Assembly (NCBI GenBank): GCA_028869255.1
Contig: CP110972.1
Coordinates: forward strand, 625,001-689,000
Source: Pseudomonas poae
GTDB taxonomy: Bacteria; Pseudomonadota; Gammaproteobacteria; Pseudomonadales; Pseudomonadaceae
Length of the DNA: 64,000 nucleotides
Direction of reading: 5' to 3'
The first letter of the stretch is position 1, and the number at the start of each line of letters is the position of its first letter. Both the position numbers and the translations under genes were made by a program. Below, piece after piece: positions 27,569 through 39,900 of the stretch. The notes beneath the pieces are model-generated. The model saw only the letters and a program-made list of their open reading frames with translations, was not told where the DNA came from and searched no databases.

Positions 27569-28757
27569 ATGCCTTGCGCCAATTCAGAATCAGCAGCGTC
27601 AACACCCCCGCCACAATCCCCCAGAACGCCGACCCGATGGAAAACAACGTCAGCCCCGACGCTGTGATCATAAAGGTGACCAGCGCCGCTTCCCGCTCCT
27701 TCGGCTCATTCATGGCGATGCTCAAGCCATTGATGATCGAGCCAAACAACGCCAATGCCGCAATCGACAGCACCAGCTCCTTGGGCAGTGCCGCGAACAA
27801 TGCCGCCAGCGTTGCGCCAAATACCCCGGCAATCCCGTAGAACACCCCACACCAGACCGCCGCCGTGTAGCGCTTGTTACGGTCTTCATGGGCATGGGGC
27901 CCGGTGCAGATCGCGGCACTGATCGCCGCCAGGTTGATGCCATGGGAGCCGAACGGCGCCAGCACCAGCGATGCCAGGCCGGTGGTGGTGATCAGCGGCG
28001 AGGCGGGCACGTTGTAGCCATCGGCACGCAGCACGGCGATGCCGGGCATGTTCTGAGAGGTCATCGCCACCACGAACAGCGGGATGCCGATGCTGATGGT
28101 CGCCGCCAATGAGAAGTGCGGTGTGGTCCAGACCGGCGGCGCCACTTCCAGGTGAAAGCCGCTGAAATCCAGCAAGCCCATCAGCCCCGACAGGGCGGTG
28201 CCGATCAGCAGCGCGGCCAATACCGCGTAGCGCGGCGACAGGCGCTTGATGATCAGGTAGGTGAAAAACATCCCCAGCACCAGGCCGGTACGGTGCTGCG
28301 CGGCAACGAAGATTTCGCTGCCGATCTTGAACAGAATCCCCGCCAGCAACGCCGCCGCGAGTGACGCCGGTATACGTTTGACGAGTTTTTCGAAGCTGCC
28401 GGTCAGCCCGCAGAGCGTCACCAGCACGGCGCAGGTGATGTAGGCGCCGATGGCCTCGCCATAGCTGACGCCGCCCAAGCTGGTGATCAGCAACGCCGCG
28501 CCGGGGGTCGACCAGGCGATGGTGATCGGCGTGCGGTAGCGCAGCGACAGGCCGATGCTGCACACCGCCATGCCGATGGAGATCGCCCAGATCCACGAAG
28601 AAATCTGCGCGGTGGTCAAGCCAGCGGCCTGGCCGGCCTGGAACATCAGCACCAGAGAGCTGGTGTACCCGGTCATCATGGCGATGAAGCCGGCGACGAC
28701 GGCCGACGCAGAGGTGTCGGCCAGCGGGCGCAAAGGCGCTTGTGTGGCGTCGTTCAT
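27567..28757 (-). CDS. benE: BenE family benzoate/aromatic-acid:proton symporter
   Basis: A 396-residue BenE/YdcO transporter with about 12 hydrophobic segments. Family-typical sequences include SASAVVAGFIAMMTGYTSSLVL, TPITIAWSTPGAALL and FGSHGINLAAISAAICTGP. There are no ben catabolic genes nearby, so the actual substrate is uncertain. A GntR regulator is divergent, 226 bp away. Confidence 0.88.
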   Translation of the reverse strand: MNDATQAPLRPLADTSASAVVAGFIAMMTGYTSSLVLMFQAGQAAGLTTAQISSWIWAISIGMAVCSIGLSLRYRTPITIAWSTPGAALLITSLGGVSYGEAIGAYITCAVLVTLCGLTGSFEKLVKRIPASLAAALLAGILFKIGSEIFVAAQHRTGLVLGMFFTYLIIKRLSPRYAVLAALLIGTALSGLMGLLDFSGFHLEVAPPVWTTPHFSLAATISIGIPLFVVAMTSQNMPGIAVLRADGYNVPASPLITTTGLASLVLAPFGSHGINLAAISAAICTGPHAHEDRNKRYTAAVWCGVFYGIAGVFGATLAALFAALPKELVLSIAALALFGSIINGLSIAMNEPKEREAALVTFMITASGLTLFSIGSAFWGIVAGVLTLLILNWRKA

Positions 28758-28885
28758 GGGGAGGTGTTCCTTTTACCTGGGTGTTTGCCGGTGAAGGCGC
28801 AGATTCAAGCCTAAACTTAAACGTAACTACTCATTGCAATACAGCCGACGCCGCAAACAGCCGTACAGTGTGTTGGCGCATTGGG

Positions 28886-28895
28886 TTGTGTACAA
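28886..28895. promoter_or_regulatory. Candidate operator TTGTGTACAA
   Basis: A 10-bp near-palindrome (TTGT/ACAA) inside a longer CATTG...CAATG symmetry lies 89 bp upstream of the GntR regulator gene and within the divergent benE intergenic region. FadR-subfamily GntR proteins often bind short dyads of this kind. No other evidence supports it. Confidence 0.35.
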
Positions 28896-28983
28896 TGTGC
28901 CCTGTTTTTAGGTGATACTTGCCAGCGACACGCGCTTGCCGTATTACCCTTAATTCGCCGCCGTTCTCCAAACCCGAGTGCCC

Positions 28984-29748
28984 ATGAACGAACAGTTGCA
29001 ACCTCTCAAGAAACAACCGCGAGCCGGCAAGGCTGGTCGCAGCGGAACCCAGGACGATATCGTCTATGCGCATATTTTCGAGGCGATCCTCGAGCAACGC
29101 CTGGCGCCCGGAACCAAATTGAGTGAAGAGGCACTGGGCGAAATCTTCGGCGTCAGCCGCACCATCATTCGCCGTGCGCTCTCGCGTCTGGCCCATGAAG
29201 GCGTGGTACTGCTGCGGCCCAATCGTGGCGCGGTGGTGGCGAGCCCAAGTGTCGAAGAGGCGCGCCAGGTATTTCTGGCGCGTCGGCTGGTAGAGCGGGC
29301 GATCACTGAGTTGGCGGTGCAGCACGCCACCGCCGAGCAATTGGCCGAGCTGCGCCAGATGGTCAACGATGAGCGCGACAGCTTCTCTCGCGGCGATCGC
29401 GGTGCCGGTATCCGCCTCTCCGGCGAGTTCCACCTCAAGCTGGCCGAGGCGGCAAAAAACGCCCCGCTGATCAGCTTCCAGCGCAGCCTGGTGTCGCAGA
29501 CCTCGTTGATCATCGCCCAGTACGAAAGCGGTAACCGCTCGCACTGTTCCTACGATGAACACACCCAGTTGATCGATGCCATCGAGGCGCGGGACGCGGC
29601 GCTGGCGGTGAACCTGATGATGCACCACATGGATCACATCGACAGCAAGCTCAACCTCGATGAGGAAAGCGCGTCGGATGATTTGCATGCAGTGTTCTCG
29701 CATTTGTTGCAGACCAAGAAGCCTGGGCGTTCCTCAGTAAAACTGTAA
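28984..29748 (+). CDS. GntR family transcriptional regulator (FCD domain)
   Basis: A 254-residue regulator. It has a low-complexity basic N-terminus, a winged helix at about 25-90 (VYAHIFEAILEQRLAPGTKLSEEALGEIFGVSRTIIRRALSRL) and an all-helical FCD effector domain (about 100-235) with likely metal-coordinating residues in FHLKLAE and the distal SYDEHTQLIDAIEARD. It lies next to guaD-xdhCBA and is divergent from benE. In P. aeruginosa a GntR gene is found beside guaD, so control of purine catabolism is a reasonable guess. ATG 28984 was preferred to GTG 28978. Confidence 0.88.
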   Translation: MNEQLQPLKKQPRAGKAGRSGTQDDIVYAHIFEAILEQRLAPGTKLSEEALGEIFGVSRTIIRRALSRLAHEGVVLLRPNRGAVVASPSVEEARQVFLARRLVERAITELAVQHATAEQLAELRQMVNDERDSFSRGDRGAGIRLSGEFHLKLAEAAKNAPLISFQRSLVSQTSLIIAQYESGNRSHCSYDEHTQLIDAIEARDAALAVNLMMHHMDHIDSKLNLDEESASDDLHAVFSHLLQTKKPGRSSVKL

Positions 29749-29773
29749 TTTCCCTGACTCACCAGGGCCAAGA

Positions 29774-29868
29774 AATGTGGGAGCGGGCTTGCTCGCGAAT
29801 GCGGTAGATCAGTCAATGCATTTGGTGACTGACACTCCGTATTCGCGAGCAAGACCGCTCCCACATTT
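29774..29868. repeat. REP pair, GCTTGCTCGCGAA variant
   Basis: Inverted arms ATGTGGGAGCGGGCTTGCTC and its complement (one mismatch in the right arm) surround a spacer. It lies between the convergent GntR gene and guaD. Confidence 0.85.
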
Positions 29869-29887
29869 GTTTTGCGGTGTGTTTAGA

Positions 29888-31192
29888 TCAGCGTTGGTGC
29901 ACCAGCTGCCCCGCCGCATACGTCTGCAACACCGTTCGATCATCCCCCAGGGTCATCAACACAAACAACGTCTCGGCAATGTTATTGGCTTGCTTCAAGC
30001 GATAGCTCAGCAGCGGCGTAGCGTTGTAATCCAGCACCAGGAAGTCCGCATCCGAACCCGGTTGCAACGTGCCGATCTTGTCTTCCAACCGCAGCGCCCG
30101 CGCACCGCCCAGGGTGGCCAGGTACAGCGACTTGAACGGGCTCAACCGCGCACCCTGCAACTGCATGACCTTGTAGGCTTCGTTCAGGGTTTGCAGCAGC
30201 GAGAAGCTGGTACCGCCGCCCACATCCGTGCCCAGGCCCACATGCAGTTTGTGCTTCTCGGCCATTGGCAGGTTGAACAACCCGCTGCCGAGGAAAAAGT
30301 TCGAGGTCGGGCAGAACGCGACAGCCGAACCGGTTTCAGCGAGCCGTGCGCACTCGTCGTCACACAGGTGCACGCCATGGGCAAACACTGAGCGCTCGCC
30401 GAGCAATTTGTAGTGGTCGTACACATCCAGATAGCCGTTGCGCTCCGGGAACAGCGCCTTCACCCACTCCACTTCCTGCTTGTTCTCACTGATGTGCGTC
30501 TGCATGTACAGGTCGGGGTACTCGCCCAACAACTGACCGGCCAAGGCCAATTGCTCCGGGGTGCTGGTCGGGGCGAAACGCGGCGTGACGGCATAGTGCA
30601 GGCGGCCCTTGCCGTGCCAGCGTTCGATCAGCGCCTTGCTCTCCTGGTAGCCGGATTCGGCGGTGTCGGTCAGGTAGTCCGGCGCGTTGCGGTCCATCAT
30701 CACTTTGCCGGCGATCATGCGCAGGTCGAGTTTTTCGGCCGCTTCGAAGAAGGCATTCACCGACTGCGGGTGCACACTGCCGAACACCAGCGCAGTGGTG
30801 GTGCCGTTGCGCAGCAACTCCTTGATGAAAATATCCGCGACTTCCTCGGCGTGAGCCTTGTCGGCGAACTGGCTTTCGCACGGGAAAGTGTAAGTGTTGA
30901 GCCAGTCCAGCAACTGCTCGCCATAGGCCCCGACCATACCGGTTTGCGGCAGGTGGATATGGGTGTCGATCAGGCCGGGGGTGATCAGCGCGTCCTGATA
31001 ATGGGTCACTTCGATGTCGGCGGGCAGTGTCGGCAGCAGGTCGCCGGCATGGCCGACGGCACTGATCTGGCCGTTATCGATCACCAGCAGGCCGTCTTCG
31101 AAATACTCATAGGAGGCTTCGATCCCGACTTCAGCAGGGTCGGCGATGCTGTGCAAGATGGCGGCACGGTAGGCTTTGCGAGTCAAAGGCAT
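29888..31192 (-). CDS. guaD: Guanine deaminase
   Basis: A 434-residue amidohydrolase converting guanine to xanthine and ammonia. Metal ligands are visible in DTHIHLPQTG, the later HISENKQE and HGVHL histidines, and the aspartate in GLGTDVGGGTS. The ATG at 31192 gives MPLTRKAYRAAILHS; the longer frame runs into xdhC. It is the last gene of the minus-strand set xdhA-xdhB-xdhC-guaD and starts 7 bp after the xdhC stop. Its product xanthine is the substrate of the xdh enzyme. Confidence 0.95.
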   Translation of the reverse strand: MPLTRKAYRAAILHSIADPAEVGIEASYEYFEDGLLVIDNGQISAVGHAGDLLPTLPADIEVTHYQDALITPGLIDTHIHLPQTGMVGAYGEQLLDWLNTYTFPCESQFADKAHAEEVADIFIKELLRNGTTTALVFGSVHPQSVNAFFEAAEKLDLRMIAGKVMMDRNAPDYLTDTAESGYQESKALIERWHGKGRLHYAVTPRFAPTSTPEQLALAGQLLGEYPDLYMQTHISENKQEVEWVKALFPERNGYLDVYDHYKLLGERSVFAHGVHLCDDECARLAETGSAVAFCPTSNFFLGSGLFNLPMAEKHKLHVGLGTDVGGGTSFSLLQTLNEAYKVMQLQGARLSPFKSLYLATLGGARALRLEDKIGTLQPGSDADFLVLDYNATPLLSYRLKQANNIAETLFVLMTLGDDRTVLQTYAAGQLVHQR

Positions 31193-31199
31193 GGTTATC

Positions 31200-32042
31200 T
31201 CAATTCGTGGCTTGGCTACGGCGTGACACCGGCAGCAGTTTGGCAATGGGTTCGGCACTCGCAGTGTGCTGGCCGAAATTGGCGTTATAGGTGGCGATGA
31301 TTTCGCCGGCGATGGAGATGGCGATCTCCACCGGCAATTTGCCCTTCACCTCGGTGAGGCCCATGGGGCAGCGCATGCGTTGCAGCTGTGCGGTGTCGTA
31401 ACCGCGATCACGCAGGCGGTGTTCGAATTTGACGCGCTTGGTTTTCGAGCCGATGAGGCCGAAGTAGGCAAAGTCATTGCGCTTGAGCAGCGCGGCGGTC
31501 AGTTCAAGATCCAGTGCGTGATTGTGGGTCATGACGATGCAGTAACTGCCCACCGGCAAGTCGGCAATTTCGTCGACCGGCTCTTCGCTGACGATTTTAC
31601 GCACGCCCTGAGGGATATGTTCCGGAAACTCCTGGTCACGCGAATCGATCCAGCGCACCCGGCACGGCAGGCTGGCCAGCAACGGCACCAACGCACGCCC
31701 GACATGGCCTGCACCAAATACCGCAATCTGCGCCTGCACCTGACCCATGGGTTCGAACAGCAACACGGTCACGCCGCCGCAGCACTGGCCCAGGCTCGCG
31801 CCGAGGCTGAAGCGCTCCAGATGGGTGTTCTGCTGGCCGCGCACGAGCATGTCGCGGGCGATCTGCATCGCCTTGTATTCCAGGTGCCCGCCACCAATGG
31901 TGTCGAAGGTCTGCGCGGCGCTGATCACCATCTTCGAACCGGCATTGCGTGGCGTGGAGCCGAGCTCTTCGATGATGGTCACCAGCACGCAGGGTTCACC
32001 CTGGTTCTGCAGGTCGGCGAGGGCGCTGATCCAGTTGTTCAT
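31200..32042 (-). CDS. xdhC: XdhC, xanthine dehydrogenase accessory protein
   Basis: A 280-residue XdhC/CoxI family protein that inserts the sulfurated molybdenum cofactor into xanthine dehydrogenase. The N-terminal XdhC domain has VTIIEELGSTPRNAGSKM and GGGHLEYKA with a C-C pair in LGQCCGG. A C-terminal Rossmann domain has AVFGAGHVGRAL. It lies between xdhB and guaD, separated from xdhB by 122 bp that hold a REP pair. Confidence 0.94.
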   Translation of the reverse strand: MNNWISALADLQNQGEPCVLVTIIEELGSTPRNAGSKMVISAAQTFDTIGGGHLEYKAMQIARDMLVRGQQNTHLERFSLGASLGQCCGGVTVLLFEPMGQVQAQIAVFGAGHVGRALVPLLASLPCRVRWIDSRDQEFPEHIPQGVRKIVSEEPVDEIADLPVGSYCIVMTHNHALDLELTAALLKRNDFAYFGLIGSKTKRVKFEHRLRDRGYDTAQLQRMRCPMGLTEVKGKLPVEIAISIAGEIIATYNANFGQHTASAEPIAKLLPVSRRSQATN

Positions 32043-32076
32043 GTTTACCTCAACATTTCTGTTGTCAGTTCGACCG

Positions 32077-32153
32077 CTATCGCGGGCAAGCCCGCTCCCA
32101 CATTTTGGATTGTGAACACCGTCAAATGTGGGAGCTGGCTTGCCTGCGATGGC
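32077..32153. repeat. REP pair within the xdh operon
   Basis: Inverted arms ATCGCGGGCAAGCCCGCTCC (from 32079) and a diverged complement to 32152 lie between xdhB and xdhC, genes expected to be cotranscribed. The resulting mRNA hairpin could set relative transcript levels. Confidence 0.8.
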
Positions 32154-32164
32154 AGCACCTCGGT

Positions 32165-34556
32165 CTAGAGCGAAGCCATCTCGGTGTCAGTCTCAACAGC
32201 CTTCGCCGCCTGCAACTGCCGCATCTGCTCACACCCCCACAACACCCGCTCCGGCGTCGCCGGTGCGTCGATCTTCGGCTGATGGCGATAGTCGCCCAAA
32301 CTCGCCACGGCATCCTTGATCGCACACCACGAAGCAATGCCGAGCATGAACGGCGGCTCACCCACGGCTTTGGAATGGAACACCGTGTCTTCCGGGTTCT
32401 TGCGGTTTTCCACCAGCTTCACGCGCAGGTCCAGCGGCATGTCCGCCACCGCCGGGATCTTGTAGCTGGCCGGGCCGTTGGTCATCAGCTTGCCTTTGTT
32501 GTTCCACACCAGCTCCTCCATGGTCAGCCAGCCCATGCCCTGAATAAAGCCGCCTTCGACCTGGCCGATGTCGATGGCCGGGTTCAGCGAAGCGCCCACG
32601 TCGTGGAGGATGTCGGTGCGCAGCATCTTGTATTCGCCGGTCAGGGTGTCGACGATCACCTCGCAGCACGCCGCGCCGAACGCGTAGTAGTAGAACGGCC
32701 GGCCACGGGACTGGCTGCGGTCGTAGAAGATTTTCGGGGTCTTGTAGAAGCCGGTGCTCGACAGCGAGACCTGCGCAAAATACGCCTGCTGAATCAGCGC
32801 CTCGAAGGTCAGGATCTGGTCACGCACGCGCACATGGCCGTTGTGGAATTGCACATCCGCCTCGCTCACGTCGTATTTGCGTGCAGCAAATTCCACCAGG
32901 CGCTGCTTGATGGTTTCGGCGGCGTTCTGCGCGGCCTTGCCGTTCAGGTCGGCGCCGCTGGAGGCTGCGGTTGGCGAAGTGTTCGGCACCTTGTCGGTGT
33001 TGGTTGCGGTGATCTGCACGCGGTCGATTTCGACCTGGAACACTTCAGCCACCACTTGCGCGACCTTGGTGTTCAAGCCCTGGCCCATTTCGGTGCCGCC
33101 GTGGTTCAGGTGGATGCTGCCGTCGGTGTAGATGTGGATCAACGCACCGGCCTGATTCAGGAAGCTGGCGGTAAACGAAATACCGAATTTTACCGGGGTC
33201 AACGCCAGGCCTTTTTTCAGGATCGGGCTGTGGGCGTTGTACAGGCGGACCGCTTCGCGGCGCTCGGCGTATTGGCTGCTGGCCTCAAGCTCGGCAGTCA
33301 TCTCTTCGAGCATGTTGTGCTCGACGGTCTGGTAGTAATGGGTGACGTTGCGCTCGGTCTTGCCGTAGTAATTGGCCTTGCGCACCGCCAGCGGATCGAG
33401 CGCCAGATGGCGGGCGATCGCGTCCATCACTTCCTCGATGGCGACCATGCCCTGCGGGCCACCGAAGCCGCGATAGGCGGTGTTGGACGCGGTGTTGGTC
33501 TTGCAGCGATGGCCGTTGACCGTGGCGTCGCCCAGGTAATACGAGTTATCGGCGTGGAACATTGCACGGTCGACAATCGAGTTCGACAGATCCGGCGAGC
33601 AACCACAGTTGCCTGCCAGTTCCAGGTTGATCCCGTGCAGGCGGCCGTTGTCGTCAAAGCCCACGTCGTATTCGATGTAGAAGGGGTGGCGCTTGCCGGT
33701 CATCAGCATGTCTTCGACCCGTGGCAGGCGCATTTTGGTCGGCTGGCCGGTCAGGCGCGCCACCACCGCGCACAGGCATGCGGGGCTGGCGGCCTGGGTT
33801 TCCTTACCGCCGAAACCACCGCCCATGCGGCGCATATCCACGACGATTTTGTTCATCGACACGTCCAGCACCTCGGCCACCAGCTTCTGCACTTCGGTGG
33901 GGTTTTGCGTGGAGCAGTAGACGATCATGCCGCCGTCTTCGGTGGGCATCACCGAGGAAATCTGGGTTTCCAGGTAGAAGTGTTCCTGGCCGCCGATATG
34001 CAGCGTGCCCTGGAGACGGTTTTTCGCCGTGGCCAGCGCGCCGGCCGAGTCACCGCGTTGGTGGGTGTGGCTGTCCAGCACGAAGTGTTTTTTGCGAAAC
34101 GCCTCGACCACATCCAGCACCGGTTCCAGGTCTTCGTATTCGATCACCGCAGCCATGGCGGCCTTGCGTGCGGTTTCCAGGTCGCGGGCGGCCACGGCCA
34201 ACACCACCTGGCCGACGAACTGCACGGTGTCGATGGCCAGCAACGGGTCGCCGGGCATCAGCGGGCCGATGTCTTTCAGCCCCGGCACGTCTTTGTGGGT
34301 GATGACGATGCGCACGCCGTCGAAGGCGTAGCAGGGCGCCGTGTCGATGCTGATGATACGGGCGTGGGCGCGGTCGGACATGCGCGCATACAGGTGCAAC
34401 TGGTTGGGGAATTCCAGGCGGTCATCGATGTACTGCGCCTCGCCGCTGACGTGCTTGGCGGCGCTGTCATGCTTGACGCTGCGCCCGACCCCGGATGTCA
34501 GGTCCTGGGCAAACAGCTCGGCGAGTTCGGCCTGGGTTTTAACGACGGCGTGATGG

Positions 34557-34564
<8 letters not shown>
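32165..34564 (-). CDS. xdhB: Xanthine dehydrogenase molybdopterin-binding subunit
   Basis: The 799-residue large subunit carrying the Mo-pterin centre that hydroxylates hypoxanthine and xanthine. Signature segments are RMGGGFGGKETQ, HGGTEMGQGLNTK and the catalytic glutamate in KAVGEPPFMLG near the C-terminus. Its start overlaps the end of xdhA by 8 nt. The very long open frame on the opposite strand of this gene is a codon-bias shadow. Confidence 0.96.
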
Positions 34565-36005
<1,441 letters not shown>

Positions 36006-36050
36006 GGAAGGCCTCGCAGACTCATTATTGTTGTTAACCGCTTTGCGCCG

Positions 36051-36079
36051 AATCTAGTCATGTCTGACTTTTCGGTCAA
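36051..36079 (-). promoter_or_regulatory. Sigma-70-like promoter for xdhA
   Basis: On the minus strand, TTGACC (36079-36074), a 17-bp spacer and TAGATT (36056-36051) form a good -35/-10 pair about 45 bp upstream of the xdhA start. Confidence 0.6.
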
Positions 36080-36086
36080 TGATTTT

Positions 36087-36102
36087 TTGACCTGAAGGTC
36101 AA
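36087..36102. promoter_or_regulatory. Palindromic operator TTGACC-TGAA-GGTCAA
   Basis: A perfect 6-bp inverted repeat with a 4-bp centre lies 7 bp upstream of the xdhA -35 box, which is itself a third copy of the same half-site (GGTCAA on plus). The arrangement suggests a regulator binding between xdhA and the divergent GntR gene. Confidence 0.55.
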
Positions 36103-36285
36103 GAAATTGCAATCGCAACACTTTCAATTATGGTTCAGTCTTCTGAAACCGGCGTTTTTCGGGGCTGTTGGCTTTTCAGGACTGCTTATTTCATGCCAAA
36201 TTCGCCACGGTGGGCGTAGCGCCATCAGCGGGCCAATGCGCTACACTGCCGCGCTTGTATCGATAGAAGATTTTGAAGGGAAAAC

Positions 36286-36945
36286 ATGACGTTCAAGGCG
36301 CCGGACAGTCTCGCCGAGCAAATCGCTCACCACCTCGCCGAACGTATCATTCGCGGCGATCTCAAGCCTGGGGAGCGGATCCAGGAACAGAAAGTCACGC
36401 TGGCACTGAATGTCAGCCGTGGTTCCGTGCGTGAAGCCTTATTGATCCTCGAGCGCCGCCACCTGATCGCGATCCTGCCGCGCCGTGGCGCGCACGTCAC
36501 CGAACTCACCGCGCACAAGGTGCAGAGCCTGTGCACCTTGATGAGCGAGTTGTACATCCTGCTGGGCAATGCCGTTGCCCAAGGCTGGCAGACCCAGGCT
36601 GACATGGCGCCCTTTGTGCAGATTCAACAGCGGCTGGTTTCCAATTTCGAGCGCCAGGACATCCGCGCCTTCGTTGAAGAGTGCTTCAATGTGATGCGTG
36701 CCGCTTACCCTTTCGCCAACAACCCCTATCTGCAGGAAACCGTTGAAAACCTGCAGCCGGCGATGAACCGTGCCTATTACCTGGCGCTGGATCAACGCAA
36801 AGCGTCCATGAGTGAGTACCTGGCGCTGTTCGAGCAACTGCTCGCCGCCGTGCTGGCCCGGGACCTGCCGCAGATTCGCCAGGTACTGTCGGCTTACTGC
36901 CAGCGCAGTTCCTCGCTGGTGATCGCTGCGTTGGCGGACGCCTAA
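36286..36945 (+). CDS. GntR family transcriptional regulator
   Basis: A 219-residue GntR protein: a winged helix at about 8-75 (LAEQIAHHLAERIIRGDLKPGERIQEQKV, SRGSVREALLILERR) and a helical effector domain (about 85-215) of the FCD type but with few of the usual metal-binding histidines. It is divergent from xdhA across 280 bp and ends 2 bp before smc, so it may share a transcript with smc. The likely role is control of the xdh genes, by position only. Confidence 0.87.
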   Translation: MTFKAPDSLAEQIAHHLAERIIRGDLKPGERIQEQKVTLALNVSRGSVREALLILERRHLIAILPRRGAHVTELTAHKVQSLCTLMSELYILLGNAVAQGWQTQADMAPFVQIQQRLVSNFERQDIRAFVEECFNVMRAAYPFANNPYLQETVENLQPAMNRAYYLALDQRKASMSEYLALFEQLLAAVLARDLPQIRQVLSAYCQRSSSLVIAALADA

Positions 36946-36947
36946 AC

Positions 36948-39900
36948 GTGCGGCTCAAGTGCATCAAACTGGCGGGGTTCAAATCCTTCGTCGACCCGAC
37001 CACGGTAAACTTCCCCAGTAATATGGCGGCGGTGGTCGGGCCCAATGGTTGCGGCAAGTCGAACATCATCGACGCCGTACGCTGGGTGATGGGCGAGAGC
37101 TCGGCAAAAAACCTGCGTGGCGAGTCGATGACCGACGTCATCTTCAACGGCTCCACCAGCCGCAAGCCGGTGAGCCAGGCCAGCATCGAACTGGTGTTCG
37201 ACAACTCCGACGGCACCTTGATCGGCGAGTACGCGGCCTACGCGGAAATCTCCATTCGCCGCAAAGTGACCCGCGACAGCCAGAACAGCTACTTCCTCAA
37301 CGGCACCAAGTGCCGCCGCCGGGACATCACCGATATCTTCCTCGGCACCGGCCTGGGCCCACGCAGCTATTCGATCATCGAACAAGGGATGATCTCCAAG
37401 CTGATCGAGGCCAAGCCGGAAGACTTGCGCAACTTTATTGAAGAAGCGGCGGGCATCTCCAAGTACAAGGAGCGCCGTCGCGAGACCGAAAACCGCATCC
37501 GCCGCACCCACGAAAACCTGGCGCGCCTGACCGACCTGCGTGAAGAGCTGGAGCGTCAACTTGAACGCCTGCACCGCCAGGCCCAGGCCGCCGAAAAGTA
37601 TCAGGAATACAAGGGCGAGGAGCGCCAGCTCAAGGCGCAGCTGTCGGCCCTGCGCTGGCAGGCGCTGAATGATCAGGTGGGCCAGCGCGAAGCGATCATC
37701 GGCACCCAGGAAATCAGCTTTGAGGCCCTGGTGGCCGAGCAGCGCAACGCTGACGCCAGCATCGAACGCTTGCGCGACGGTCACCATGACCTGTCCGAGC
37801 GCTTCAACTTGGTGCAAGGGCGCTTCTATTCGGTGGGGGGTGATATCGCCCGGGTCGAGCAGAGCATCCAGCACGGCCAGCAGCGCCTGCGCCAGTTGCA
37901 GGATGATCTGAAAGAAGCCGAGCGTGCGCGCCTGGAAACCGAATCGCACCTGGGCCACGACCGCACCTTGCTGCTGACCCTCGGCGAAGAGCTGGACATG
38001 CTCACCCCTGAGCAGGAAATCACCAGCGCCGCCGCGGAAGAGGCCGCCGCCGCCCTGGAAGAATCCGAAACCACCATGCACGGCTGGCAGGAGCAGTGGG
38101 ACGCTTTCAACCTGCAATCCGCCGAGCCGCGCCGCCAGGCCGAGGTGCAGCAATCGCGCATCCAGCAGCTGGAAACCAGCATGGAACGCCTGGCCGAGCG
38201 CCAGCGTCGTCTGCAGGAAGAGCGCGTATTGCTCGCCGCCGACCCGGAAGACGCAGCGATCATGGAGCTGAGCGAGCAACTGGCCGAAAGCGAAATGACC
38301 CTGGAAGAGCTGGAGGCCAGCGAAGAGCAGCAAGTGGAGCGCCTGGAGCAATTGCGCCAGCAGCTGCAACAGGCGACCCAGGCCCAGCAGCAGGCCCAGG
38401 GCGATTTGCAGCGGCTGAACGGGCGCTTGGCGTCTCTTGAAGCCTTGCAGCAAGCCGCGCTGGACCCCGGCACCGGCACTGCCGAATGGCTGCGCGACCA
38501 GCACTTGGCCGAACGCCCGCGTCTGGCCGAAGGCTTGAAAGTGCAGACCGGCTGGGAACTGGCCGTGGAAACCGTGCTCGGCGCCGACCTGCAAGCCGTG
38601 CTGGTGGACGATTTTGGCGGCTTCGACCTGGCCGGTTTTGCCCAGGGCGATCTGCGGTTGCTCAGCCCGGCCGCTGACGGCATACGGGTGCCGGGCAGTT
38701 TGCTGGATAAAGTCGAGGCGGCGATTGACCTGTCGCCGTGGTTGGGCCAGGTCAAACCGGTCGAATCGCTTGAGCAGGCCCTGGCCCAACGCGGTCAACT
38801 GGCGGCCGGCGAAAGCCTGATCAGCCGTGACGGCTACTGGGTCGGCCGGCACTTCCTGCGGGTGTGCCGCGCGAGTGAAGCGCAAAGCGGTGTTCTGGCC
38901 CGTGGCCAGGAAATCGTCAACCTGATCGCCGAGCGTGAAGAGCGCGAAGCCACCCTCGAAAGCCTCGAAACCGAACTGCAAACCCTGCGCGCCACCCAGC
39001 GCCAGCAAGAGACCGGCCGCGAACACCTGCGCCGCCTGTTGCAGGACGAAGCGCGCCAGCAAGGCGAACTGAAAGCCCAGCTCTCCGCGAGCAAAGCCAA
39101 GGCCGAGCAACTGACCCTGCGCCGCACCCGCCTCGACGATGAAGTGGCGGAGATGGGCGAACAGCGCGCCCTTGAACATGAACAGATCGGCGAAGCGCGC
39201 CTGCAGTTGCAGGAAGCCCTCGACAGCATGGCGCTGGACACCGAACAGCGTGAACTGCTGCTGGCCCAGCGTGACAGCCTGCGCGAACGCCTCGACCGCG
39301 TGCGCCAGGAGGCGCGGCAGCACAAGGACCACGCCCACCAATTGGCGGTGCGCCTGGGTTCGCTCAAGGCCCAGCACGCGTCCACGGCCCAGGCCCTTGA
39401 GCGCCTGGAGATGCAGTCCGAACGCCTGACCGAAAAGCGCGAGCAACTGAGCCTCAACCTGGAGGAGGGCGAAGCGCCGCTGGAAGAGCTGCGCCTCAAG
39501 CTCGAAGAGTTGCTCGACAAGCGCATGACTGTCGACGAAGAACTCAAGACCGCACAAATCGCCTGGAAGACGCCGACCGCGAATTGCGCGATGCGGAAAA
39601 ACGCCGGACCCAGGCCGAGCAGCAATCCCAGTTGATCCGTGGCCAGCTCGAACAGCAGCGCATGGAATGGCAAGCCCTGACCGTGCGCCGCAAGACCTTG
39701 CAGGACCAGTTGCTGGAAGACGGCTACGACCTGCACGGCGTACTCAATACGCTGACCGCCCAGGCCAACGAGAAAGACGCCGAAGAAGAACTTGAGCGGA
39801 TTGCTGCGCGTATCCAGAGGCTCGGCGCGATTAACCTCGCGGCCATTGACGAGTACCAGCAGCAGTCCGAGCGTAAACGTTATCTGGATGCCCAGAACGC

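Noticed and set aside
36942..39557. 871-codon minus-strand open frame opposite smc
   Set aside because: It is a shadow of the Glu/Leu/Gln-rich coiled-coil coding of smc; it has Phe/Gln/Leu repeats and no start signal.
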